Program-made: the position numbers and the translations under genes | The notes under the pieces: generated by a model | What the model saw: only the letters and a program-made list of their open reading frames with translations | Databases searched by the model: none | What the model was told of the DNA's origin: nothing | Shown: piece by piece, positions 1 through 4,997 of the stretch | How the letters are laid out: each line of letters starts with the position of its first letter | Position numbering within the stretch: the stretch's first letter is position 1 | Assembly (NCBI GenBank): GCA_012521525.1 | Contig: JAAYMG010000051.1 | Coordinates: 1-5,070, forward strand | DNA from: Clostridiales bacterium | GTDB lineage: Bacteria > Bacillota > Clostridia > Oscillospirales > JAAYOS01 | DNA: 5,070 nt | Reading direction: 5' to 3'

Positions 1-717
1 TAAAGCATATCCGACCCACGACGAAGGAACTAAATTCACAAGTTCCGGGCGGTCCGTTTTCATAAGCTTGGTAATGGCATCCGAAATCATCCTGATATTC
101 TGCTCGTTTTTCCATGAACTTGTATGAGCTAATATATCCAGATGATATCGGCAGGGCCATTTTTCATTATCGTTGAAAACAAGCTGCTTACCTCCGCGAA
201 TCGGACGGGTAATATCCAGTACCGAATCAATCTCAAGAACACGCCGAAAACAATCTAACGACAGTCGGATCTGCGGTGATATGTCAATGACATCGTCGTA
301 TCCGGCACGAGCTATGCAGGCGCATCGAATCAAGTTATGCCCATGTCCGGTTACCTTGAACTCATCGATTATTTTTCCCCTTGTATCGTAACACAAATCA
401 TCTAAAGGAACAGATTCAAAGGCATCCATAGCCCGTTTGAGCACAGGCGTATCCTTTTCCAGGGCTTTTTCCGCCAGGTATTTTGTAGCGCCTTCCTGTG
501 TATCCAGTCCTCCGTGAAGTTTTTTCCCTATCCAGCCATTCTCCTGCTGACACTCAATAATGCGTTTTATCATTTCTTCTTGCATGATTTGCTCCTGATA
601 CAGCGCAGCTTCATCGGCCGTAAGGTTATGTAAGATTTCGCTCTTTACACGACGTTTGATAGAGGGGTTCGCATTCTTAAGTAGAAAATCAATCGTCTTT
701 TGCTTTTTACTTTTCAC
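1..717 (-). CDS. Conserved-type hypothetical protein, possible alpha/alpha-toroid fold (C-terminus beyond window)
   Basis: An open frame without a stop runs 239 codons to the left edge, so the C-terminus is missing. The start is GTG at 717-715: an in-frame TAA lies two codons upstream (723-721), and AGGAGG at 731-726 sits 8 nt before the GTG. The start overlaps the end of the upstream 44-residue ORF by 11 bp, which suggests translational coupling. The N-terminus is basic and helical. It is followed by an ENGWIGKKLHGG motif (about residues 60-71), then helical pairs, a GGKQLVFND loop and a WPCRYHLDILAHT segment. The NGW...LHG motif and helical repeats recall alpha/alpha-toroid proteins such as prenyltransferase/squalene-cyclase repeats, but I cannot assign an activity. 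I see no signal peptide or membrane segment, so a cytosolic protein is likely. That the gene is real is secure; the fold is only an impression. Confidence 0.85.
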   Translation of the reverse strand, partial: MKSKKQKTIDFLLKNANPSIKRRVKSEILHNLTADEAALYQEQIMQEEMIKRIIECQQENGWIGKKLHGGLDTQEGATKYLAEKALEKDTPVLKRAMDAFESVPLDDLCYDTRGKIIDEFKVTGHGHNLIRCACIARAGYDDVIDISPQIRLSLDCFRRVLEIDSVLDITRPIRGGKQLVFNDNEKWPCRYHLDILAHTSSWKNEQNIRMISDAITKLMKTDRPELVNLVPSSWVGYAL

Positions 718-841
718 AGCTTAAACCTCCTCTAGTAACGAAGTGGTCAAGCATATCTATAGAGGCAGGATCATATTCCCGGTTACTCAGAATCAATATG
801 GCCAGGTCTCTGTTGTCATTGAGATATTTCAGTTTATACAT
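707..841 (-). CDS. 44-residue ORF resembling the N-terminus of an aminoglycoside-phosphotransferase-type protein; probable truncated remnant
   Basis: ATG at 841-839 follows AGGAGG (855-850) with an ideal 8-nt spacing, and the frame ends at TAA (709-707), giving 44 residues. The segment KLKYLNDNRDLAILILSN, followed by YDPASIDMLDHF, matches my memory of the first ~35 residues of Firmicutes phosphotransferase-family (APH-like) proteins. In those the sequence continues into the ATP-binding lobe. Here it switches to TRGGLSCEK and stops, so no kinase lobe, catalytic loop or DFG-like motif is present. The end overlaps the GTG of the next gene by 11 bp. It could be a decayed resistance gene that kept its regulatory leader, or a short ORF retained for coupling translation to the downstream gene. 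The family match is from memory and unverified; that this is a translated ORF is better supported, by the ribosome binding site and position. Confidence 0.6.
   Translation of the reverse strand: MYKLKYLNDNRDLAILILSNREYDPASIDMLDHFVTRGGLSCEK
726..731 (-). promoter_or_regulatory. Ribosome binding site that fixes a GTG start
   Basis: AGGAGG lies 8 nt upstream of GTG (717-715). It is inside the coding sequence of the preceding 44-residue ORF, so ribosomes finishing that ORF would pass over it. No ATG in the frame fits as well, and an in-frame stop just upstream rules out a longer protein. Confidence 0.8.
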
Positions 842-849
842 GTGATTTA

Positions 850-865
850 CCTCCTGAGTAAGGAG
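850..865 (-). promoter_or_regulatory. Shine-Dalgarno within a small hairpin
   Basis: On the minus strand CTCCT (865-861), loop TACTC, AGGAG (855-851) form a 5-bp hairpin, and AGGAGG is the ribosome binding site of the 44-residue ORF. The loop and SD side (CTCAG, 858-854), together with CCTT (863-860), can instead pair with CTGAG and AAGG just after the leader peptide (916-912 and 909-906). The site is therefore part of mutually exclusive foldings. The pairing is seen in the sequence; a regulatory role is inferred. Confidence 0.4.
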
Positions 866-906
866 AAAATAAACAAAGCACTCTAGTATTTTTTCGATTA
901 GAGTGC
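866..906 (-). terminator. Hairpin with T-rich tail in the leader: candidate transcription attenuator
   Basis: On the minus strand GCACTCTA-type arms (906-899 and 885-878) form a perfect 8-bp stem around a 13-nt A-rich loop. It is extendable inward by two pairs including a wobble. Immediately after comes TTTGTTTATTTT (877-866). It sits between a short leader ORF (918-995) and the first downstream start (841), about 100-125 nt from the predicted transcription start. This is the usual place for a leader terminator that is bypassed when ribosomes stall. The stem is shorter and less GC-rich than a strong terminator, which fits a conditional one. Confidence 0.55.
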
Positions 907-917
907 CTTGCCTCAGT

Positions 918-995
918 TTATCTTCTTTCCGACCGGATTATTTCATATACCCGCATTTGGGACACACACCATATGCAATATTCTATGAAAAGCAT
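918..995 (-). CDS. Putative 25-residue regulatory leader peptide
   Basis: ATG at 995-993 opens a 25-codon frame ending at TAA (920-918). The peptide contains CIWCVS in the first half and ends in IIRSERR. It begins only about 8 nt after the predicted transcription start, preceded by AAGGATAA, so its ribosome binding site is minimal. The stop is 12 nt before the hairpin at 906-878. A short translated ORF followed by a terminator and then a gene is the standard layout of ribosome-stalling attenuators (known for erm, cat, ABC-F and some tet genes). I have an unverified impression that similar Cys-containing leaders precede ribosomal-protection tet genes. The peptide probably acts in cis by where ribosomes pause, not as a stable product. 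An alternative in-frame-shifted mini-ORF of nine codons starts nearby but fits less well. Confidence 0.5.
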   Translation of the reverse strand: MLFIEYCIWCVSQMRVYEIIRSERR

Positions 996-1009
996 TTATC
1001 CTTATATAC

Positions 1010-1038
1010 TGTATATACTAATTTATACATCCTGTCAA
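1010..1038 (-). promoter_or_regulatory. Sigma-A promoter of the leader/44-residue ORF/hypothetical transcript, with a dyad over the -10
   Basis: The -35 TTGACA (1038-1033) and -10 TATACA (1015-1010) are separated by exactly 17 bp on the minus strand. Transcription would begin near 1003, about 160 nt before the 44-residue ORF. An inverted repeat TATATAC-N-GTATATA (1003-1017) covers the -10 box and the start site and could be a repressor operator, though AT-rich repeats of this kind can also arise by chance. Confidence 0.75.
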
Positions 1039-1091
1039 TGGTTTGGCCGGAATTTGAGTGCCTTTTCATCAATTATTTCAAAACTTTGATC

Positions 1092-1110
1092 TCGCAAGAT
1101 CATCTTGCGA
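1092..1110. promoter_or_regulatory. Perfect 19-bp palindrome between divergent promoters, candidate operator
   Basis: TCGCAAGAT-C-ATCTTGCGA has two perfect 9-bp arms around one base. It lies between the leftward promoter (-35 at 1033-1038) and the rightward promoter (-35 at 1153-1158). There is no adjacent T-tract in either direction, so it is unlikely to be a terminator. The symmetric form suits a dimeric DNA-binding protein. No gene in the window is an obvious partner, since the MerR gene has a different dyad at its own promoter. Confidence 0.5.
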
Positions 1111-1152
1111 TCGTATTATGCAATATCCAAATTTGAAAGGATGAAGGAAGTG

Positions 1153-1181
1153 TTGACATAAATCCCTGCTGAAAATACAAT
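1153..1181 (+). promoter_or_regulatory. Sigma-A promoter of the alpha/beta hydrolase gene
   Basis: TTGACA (1153-1158) and TACAAT (1176-1181) are spaced 17 bp apart, near consensus. The predicted start near 1188 leaves a leader of about 84 nt before the ATG. That leader contains a loose TGCCGA/TCGGGGCA pairing followed by five Ts (about 1203-1255), too imperfect to call an attenuator. Confidence 0.75.
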
Positions 1182-1271
1182 AAGGTTATTCTATCAATCA
1201 TATGCCGATGTATTGCAACCGAAAAACCAGTGTACGAGCAGTCGGGGCATTTTTATCAGGAGGATAAGATC

Positions 1272-2351
1272 ATGGGAAACAAATATTATAACTATAAGAA
1301 AGTAAACGACTGGGGAGATGGGGAATATCTTTCCGGGAACGCAGACTTCGATTTCCAGCGTCTCATTCACAGTGAGGCCGGGAAACACATCATAAGAGCC
1401 CGTGGCTTCATGACACGCTATAGCGACGTAGACGATCCGGAACTGCTGAAATACTGGAACGATATGGGCGTCCGCTGCGAAATCAGGACCACAAAAGGCG
1501 AAAAATGGCTTGCTTTTGTCCCGTTGGAGGCCTATGAAAACAAAGACATGAACCTCCCCGTAGTTGCGATTTTCAGGCCTGTAGATCTTCTGGCTATAGC
1601 GTTTTATGAATATATGATAGACCTTGCCGCTCAGGGAGAATTTATCGCGTTGATATACTCCTCCGAGGACCTTGATACGAATGATGTGTTTTATGATATG
1701 ATACAGGAAACTCTCCGAGACTTTCCTGCAGATCCCGGTCGCGTGTACGTTACCGGTCATTCGCATTACGGTGAGTTTGCCATGGAGTTTATGCGCCGGC
1801 ACCACGAAAGCATCGCTGCCGTCGCCCAGCAGGGAGATACCGCCGGCATCCTGTTGGATTTCTATGGCTCAAGCCAGGCAGGGGTCGAACTTATGCATGA
1901 AATAGACATGCCCCTGATAAACGTTGCAGGAACAACAGAAATGGTGGGTATTTTCCCAATCAATACAGAAGCCCCGGGCGTCCCGGCTGATTCACCTTTA
2001 AGGAGGAGGTTCCCCATGGATCGGGAAGCCCGGATCGCCTCATGGAAACGCAGGCTCTATGCCATGCGCTGCCCGATCCCGTCGGACGAGGAAATAATCG
2101 CAGCAGCTAACGGAAATAAAGTTGAAAGAGTTCTTGGATTCCCGGTCGATCGGTCAGATATAATTTACGCTGAAGGTTGCGAGTGCTATATAGGCGACAT
2201 AAAGAACATTGACGGCAATTACCACTTCCGGACTGTAGCCATGGAGAATATCCCCCATACTACCTGCAGGTTCATGCATGTACTATCCTGGTCATTCCTG
2301 AGGCGTTTTGCCCGTGAGCTGAAAACCGGGAAAGTCATTGAACTGTACTAA
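1272..2351 (+). CDS. Alpha/beta hydrolase, esterase/PHB-depolymerase-like
   Basis: This is a 359-residue protein starting at ATG 1272, with AGGAGG at 1258-1263 exactly 8 nt upstream. A longer GTG-started reading from 1230 would have to run across that site and is rejected. The nucleophile elbow GHSHYG (162-167, Ser164) follows DPGRVYVT, the usual strand before the catalytic serine in polyhydroxybutyrate-depolymerase/feruloyl-esterase-like serine hydrolases. The following MEFMRRHHESIAAVAQQGD matches the helix and strand after it. The segment MPLINVAGTTE (213-223) occupies the place of the HGTxD acid loop, with Glu223 where Asp is common. His329 or His336, before WSFLRRFARE, is the likely catalytic His. 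There is no signal peptide, so it should be cytosolic, acting on a small ester or similar substrate that I cannot name. It is monocistronic, with its own promoter and a terminator behind it. An enzymatically altered member is possible given the Glu substitution. Confidence 0.85.
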   Translation: MGNKYYNYKKVNDWGDGEYLSGNADFDFQRLIHSEAGKHIIRARGFMTRYSDVDDPELLKYWNDMGVRCEIRTTKGEKWLAFVPLEAYENKDMNLPVVAIFRPVDLLAIAFYEYMIDLAAQGEFIALIYSSEDLDTNDVFYDMIQETLRDFPADPGRVYVTGHSHYGEFAMEFMRRHHESIAAVAQQGDTAGILLDFYGSSQAGVELMHEIDMPLINVAGTTEMVGIFPINTEAPGVPADSPLRRRFPMDREARIASWKRRLYAMRCPIPSDEEIIAAANGNKVERVLGFPVDRSDIIYAEGCECYIGDIKNIDGNYHFRTVAMENIPHTTCRFMHVLSWSFLRRFARELKTGKVIELY

Positions 2352-2393
2352 TTGAAACACCACCGCACATATTCAATAATCACCATATCTAAT

Positions 2394-2430
2394 ACGGGTT
2401 GCGCTATTGTAGTAAAATAGCGCAACCCGT
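2394..2430. terminator. Hairpin terminator between convergent genes
   Basis: A perfect 15-bp inverted repeat (2394-2408 and 2416-2430, arms beginning ACGGGTTGCGC) encloses a 7-nt loop. It lies 42 bp after the hydrolase stop and 15 bp from the MerR stop, so it can serve both converging transcripts. The flanking T-tracts are weak on both sides; the stem strength does most of the work. Confidence 0.75.
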
Positions 2431-2445
2431 CCTTACTTCATTTCA

Positions 2446-3396
2446 TTATTGTCTTAATTTTATAGGTGTATAAAGTATCATTTGATGATAACCGAGTCCT
2501 TCTCTGATTTCATCGTCCACGTAAATCATATTTCCCATAGAACTACGATCGTTGTCAATAGTGAAGTTTGTGTTTTCAAGCCATTGCTCTATCTTTTTCG
2601 TCACCTTACTATGGCTTTCGCTGTCACCGTCTACGCTAACAGCGACCGCATATAACCCCCCGGGATAATTAATGACTTCATATGGATATGTATCTGCTTC
2701 CGACACCTCATCTTTGATAGCCCAAATCCATTCGACCCTGTCGTCTTTCCCGCACAGAAAATCAGGACAGTTGAAAATGACCGGTTTAAATAAATGGTTA
2801 TGTGCTTCCTGCCATGGCATAAAATCACCACCGAATAGCTCTTCAAATGTCAGAAGTCCTGACGTTACAGCTCTGAACTCCTGTATCCTTATGATCATGA
2901 TATCCGGAACCTTTTTGTCCAGCTTCTCAGTAACTTCCATGAAACGATTTACTATTGATGATGGATTGCCGTTATAATTTACATTCACAAGTTGCGTTTT
3001 TATCTCCCTTGCCTTTTCATAAAGAAGTTTGACGTCTGAGTCTTTATAGAAATCTGCCTGCTCGATTTGATATATGAATTCCAGCACGATTTCTTTCAAT
3101 TCATGCAAAAGAGAAATGTCTTCATCAATATCGCTGACCTTTTTGCTCAGCACTTCCAGAACGACATCGGAACCGGAAGAACTGAATATACGTTGAATAT
3201 CCTTAATGCTTATATTCAGTTTTCTCAGTATGATGATTTGCTCCAATCGTTTCAGAGCGGCATCATCATACAGCCTGTATGCGTAATCATCGCTTCGGAT
3301 GCTCTCAATCAGCCCCATATCCTCATAATAGCGGAGTGTACGGGCGGATATATTGTACTTTATTGAAACATCCCTGATTTTAATTAGCTCATTCAT
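2446..3396 (-). CDS. MerR-family transcriptional regulator with C-terminal effector-binding (GyrI-like) domain
   Basis: A 316-residue regulator starts at ATG 3396-3394, with AAGGAG 8 nt upstream. Residues 5-25 form the MerR winged helix-turn-helix. ISARTLRYYEDMGLI (16-30) is the family signature, followed by a YRLYDD wing. A long helix (about 79-112) should form the dimer coiled coil. There is no cysteine set for metal binding. The C-terminal part (about 165-316), with YPYEVINYPGGLYAVAVS, resembles the BmrR/GyrI-like domain that binds small hydrophobic or cationic ligands. Such proteins twist a promoter with a long spacer and switch from repression to activation on ligand binding. Its own promoter has that architecture, so it likely controls itself. 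No transporter gene is adjacent in the window, so other targets are unknown. The gene converges on the hydrolase; no MerR-type promoter is seen there. Confidence 0.92.
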   Translation of the reverse strand: MNELIKIRDVSIKYNISARTLRYYEDMGLIESIRSDDYAYRLYDDAALKRLEQIIILRKLNISIKDIQRIFSSSGSDVVLEVLSKKVSDIDEDISLLHELKEIVLEFIYQIEQADFYKDSDVKLLYEKAREIKTQLVNVNYNGNPSSIVNRFMEVTEKLDKKVPDIMIIRIQEFRAVTSGLLTFEELFGGDFMPWQEAHNHLFKPVIFNCPDFLCGKDDRVEWIWAIKDEVSEADTYPYEVINYPGGLYAVAVSVDGDSESHSKVTKKIEQWLENTNFTIDNDRSSMGNMIYVDDEIREGLGYHQMILYTPIKLRQ

Positions 3397-3419
3397 CGTC
3401 CATTCTCCTTTCTCAGGAT

Positions 3420-3450
3420 ATTATAAACTATTACCTAACGGTAGAGTCAA
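3420..3450 (-). promoter_or_regulatory. MerR-type promoter with 19-bp spacer and central dyad
   Basis: The -35 TTGACT (3450-3445) and -10 TATAAT (3425-3420) are 19 bp apart, longer than the usual 17 and typical of promoters remodelled by MerR regulators. The spacer contains TACC-GTTA-GGTA, an inverted repeat centred between the boxes. It lies directly upstream of the MerR gene, which argues for autoregulation. Confidence 0.85.
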
Positions 3451-3455
3451 ATGAT

Positions 3456-3497
3456 AAAAACAGACACATTTGGCAGGATCGCCATGTATCTGTTTTT
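3456..3497 (-). terminator. Strong intrinsic terminator ending the right-hand leftward transcript
   Basis: The arms 3456-3469 and 3484-3497 pair over 14 bp. On the minus-strand RNA the single non-Watson-Crick position is a U-G wobble, while on the plus strand it is an A-C mismatch, so the structure favours leftward transcription. The apex carries a further GGC/GCC pairing and the stem ends in TTTTTATCATTT. It lies just after the RyR fragment (end 3525) and just before the MerR promoter, insulating the regulator. Confidence 0.75.
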
Positions 3498-3524
3498 CGA
3501 TTGCCCTTTGCCGATTTTCCAATA

Positions 3525-3941
3525 TCAGTCTTCTGCCCTGTGAACTGCAAGACCAATGGAATCCGGAAGCGGTATCATATTTTTTACTACATTGCGGCCG
3601 AGCTGCTTGATCTCGTCATCAGCTGCTCATACGGGATCAAATACGGAGTGAGCTTCTCGTCAACGTTTTTTTCTTCTCCGTACTTCCACCCGCTGCCCGA
3701 TCGCTCTTCGAACCGGATTTTATGCACTGCTGTTGACAGATACTTGATCTCATCATCAGTGAAACTGCTTATCCGGCTGCATTCGCTTTCTTTCGGCACG
3801 ATCTCACATCCGATGAGCCTTAGTTGATCCGCAATCTTCTCCGCCTGCCTCATGTTGGAATGCTTCAGGTCGTCAGGAAGATCCTCCCATCTTGTAGGTG
3901 AGAGCCCGGTCAGTCAGAGCAGTCAGCCGCAATTTATCCAT
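3525..3941 (-). pseudogene. Frameshifted C-terminal fragment of a RyR-domain protein
   Basis: Three minus-strand frames must be joined to read one protein. The first begins near ATG 3941-3939 (MDKLRLTALTDRAL) and shifts near 3900 to a frame reading SPTRWEDLPDDLKHSN then QAEKIADQLRLIGCEI. That frame continues to DEIKYLSTAVHKI, GSGWKYGEEKN and LTPYLIPYEQL. It then shifts near 3623 to DDEIKQLGRNVVKNMIPL, ending at TGA 3527-3525. The order H..(hydrophobic)..GW.YG...K..P.L.PY..L followed by an acidic-start helix is the ryanodine-receptor (RyR) domain pattern. In bacteria RyR domains are often at the C-terminus of larger nucleotide- or ion-linked proteins; here the N-terminal part is missing. The longest intact stretch is 88 residues from ATG 3853, without a convincing ribosome binding site. 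Each shift is explained by one missing base. Sequencing error cannot be excluded, but two shifts plus a lost N-terminus favour decay. Confidence 0.65.
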
Positions 3942-3968
3942 TGCCTTGATCCATACTGTTATCTTATT

Positions 3969-4298
3969 CTATATGCCAAAATGAATTATGTATTTTCCAT
4001 CTCTTTTTGCTTTAGCGATCAGGTAATATAACTCCGATAAGCGTCGCTCTGTTATGATGATTTCCATCATTTTATCAAGAGAATCAGGCGGAATGATCGT
4101 AATACCGCAGTATGCCAGTCCCATCTCCGGCCTGTCTAATGTATGCCAATAACATTTCAGTTGTTTCAAATCCTCCAAGAGGGGTAAGATATGGTCGTCA
4201 TTGACCGAGATACATTCGTATTTCTCAGGCTCGTATAGATCATATCTTTGCCCTATCGATGGCGCATTCTGCATTATTCCAAAATCGTGTTTCGCCAT
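3969..4298 (-). CDS. Conserved-type hypothetical protein, 109 residues
   Basis: An intact ORF starts at ATG 4298-4296, preceded by AGGTGA about 4 nt upstream, and stops at TAG 3971-3969. It begins AKHDFGIMQNAP and reads through RYDLYEPEKYECISVNDD and CYWHTLDRPEMGLAYCGITIIPP, ending in KYIIHFGI. The compact alpha/beta character and motif-rich composition fit a widespread small Clostridia/Bacilli hypothetical protein that I recognise by style but cannot name by function. There is no signal peptide or membrane segment. Cys67 and Cys49-type single cysteines do not form an obvious metal site. It sits upstream of the RyR fragment, 27 bp from it, and downstream of a degraded ORF. Its position near such fragments says little about role. 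Confidence 0.8.
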   Translation of the reverse strand: MAKHDFGIMQNAPSIGQRYDLYEPEKYECISVNDDHILPLLEDLKQLKCYWHTLDRPEMGLAYCGITIIPPDSLDKMMEIIITERRLSELYYLIAKAKRDGKYIIHFGI

Positions 4299-4325
4299 TT
4301 CATCACCTGTACAGCTATTAATTCA

Positions 4326-4590
4326 TCAATCATCACCACACGCTCGACGTGGCTTGAGTTTGATATCTTGATAATACCTTTTATTATTCTTATGACCAAA
4401 TTTATAATATTTCAACGCCGCATCAATAAGGGTTTCCTGATATTATCACCTCGGGCAAATCAGCCGGGAGAAATAAATGTCCGGAAACCTTTATTAATAA
4501 TTCATAAAAATGCGGCACCACAGACATTACATCAGATAATGAATATGTATCTACACTCAATGTGATCATAACAAGAACAGCTTCACTCAT
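4326..4590 (-). pseudogene. Possible frameshifted small ORF overlapping the VOC gene stop
   Basis: ATG at 4590-4588 overlaps the stop of the VOC gene (ATGAGTGA, 8-nt overlap) and reads 55 codons to a TGA near 4423. Dropping one A in an ATAATAT stretch near 4443 would join LPADLPEVI to YQETLIDAALKYYKFGHKN and continue to TGA 4328-4326. The joined reading would be about 92 residues and looks protein-like (helical, Lys/Tyr-rich end). No family is recognised and no good ribosome binding site precedes the ATG. It may be a decayed gene or chance open frames in an AT-rich spacer. Confidence 0.3.
4371..4399 (-). promoter_or_regulatory. Possible promoter for the 109-residue gene
   Basis: TTGGTC (4399-4394) and TATTAT (4376-4371) are 17 bp apart on the minus strand, about 70 nt before the ATG at 4298. 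The match is moderate and the area is AT-rich, so a false hit is possible. Confidence 0.3.
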
Positions 4591-4972
4591 TATAGTAAAG
4601 CGCCCAGCCGACACCAAACTTATCTTCTATGAGACCTAACTTTGCAGCCCAGGGATATGGGCCTTCCAGAGAATTACTTTTTGCGTTCTGGCTCAAAACT
4701 TCATATGCTCTGGTAAATTCATTATAATCGGTAAATCGAACCTCGCAGCTTATCGGATCTTTAAACCCGTTTGCAATCGCAGAACCGGGTCCTATGAGTA
4801 TCCCAATTCCATATATATCTAACATTATGTGTATCTCATCTCCGCCCGGAGGGGTCCCTTCGTAAGTTTTCTTTGCGTCAAAAGCTTTCTGATATAATTC
4901 AGACATTTCAATTCTTTCATCATTCGTAAGGTCATGATTGAAAGAAAGAGTAAACCGTGTACCATTTGACAT
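4583..4972 (-). CDS. VOC-superfamily (PhnB/glyoxalase-like) protein
   Basis: This is a 129-residue protein. I chose ATG 4972-4970, preceded by GGGGG 8 nt upstream, over an in-frame TTG at 4993 that adds seven residues and starts inside the spacer. A single betaalphabetabetabeta-type domain repeat pair is suggested by RFTLSFNHDL, HIMLDIYG, CEVRFTDYNEFTRAYEVL and the ending KLGLIEDKFGVGWALYY. The last segment is the common C-terminal strand (D.FG..W.L) of PhnB-like VOC proteins. Most such proteins are of unknown function; some bind metal or antibiotics, but the usual His/Glu metal ligands are not all evident here. It lies 25 bp downstream of another minus-strand gene, probably in the same transcript. 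I see no terminator directly after it. Confidence 0.75.
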   Translation of the reverse strand: MSNGTRFTLSFNHDLTNDERIEMSELYQKAFDAKKTYEGTPPGGDEIHIMLDIYGIGILIGPGSAIANGFKDPISCEVRFTDYNEFTRAYEVLSQNAKSNSLEGPYPWAAKLGLIEDKFGVGWALYYNE

Positions 4973-4997
4973 TTTTGCTTCCCCCAATAACAAAATA

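Noticed and set aside
903..1136. Rightward 77-residue open frame in the divergent spacer
   Set aside because: It has a GTG start without a ribosome binding site, runs through the leftward promoter and palindrome, and its composition looks like translated spacer.
1203..1256. Hairpin plus T-run in the hydrolase leader
   Set aside because: Only a six-pair stem with a two-base bulge and a long loop is available, too weak to call an attenuator.
1230..1271. Fourteen-residue N-terminal extension of the hydrolase from GTG 1230
   Set aside because: The extension contains the AGGAGG that sits 8 nt before ATG 1272, and no comparable site precedes the GTG.
1194..1805. Leftward 203-residue open frame
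   Set aside because: It is antisense to the well-supported hydrolase gene and covers its promoter-proximal leader and ribosome binding site; it shows no recognisable domain.
2631..3366. Several 71-101-residue open frames on both strands within the MerR gene
   Set aside because: They are alternative-frame shadows of a gene with clear family motifs and start signals.
3501..3827. Rightward 108-residue open frame
   Set aside because: It is antisense to the RyR-like fragment and lacks a ribosome binding site. No rightward promoter is seen near it.
4248..4565. Rightward 105-residue open frame
   Set aside because: It starts inside the antisense of the 109-residue gene and has no start signal; its residue make-up is typical of AT-rich spacer translation.
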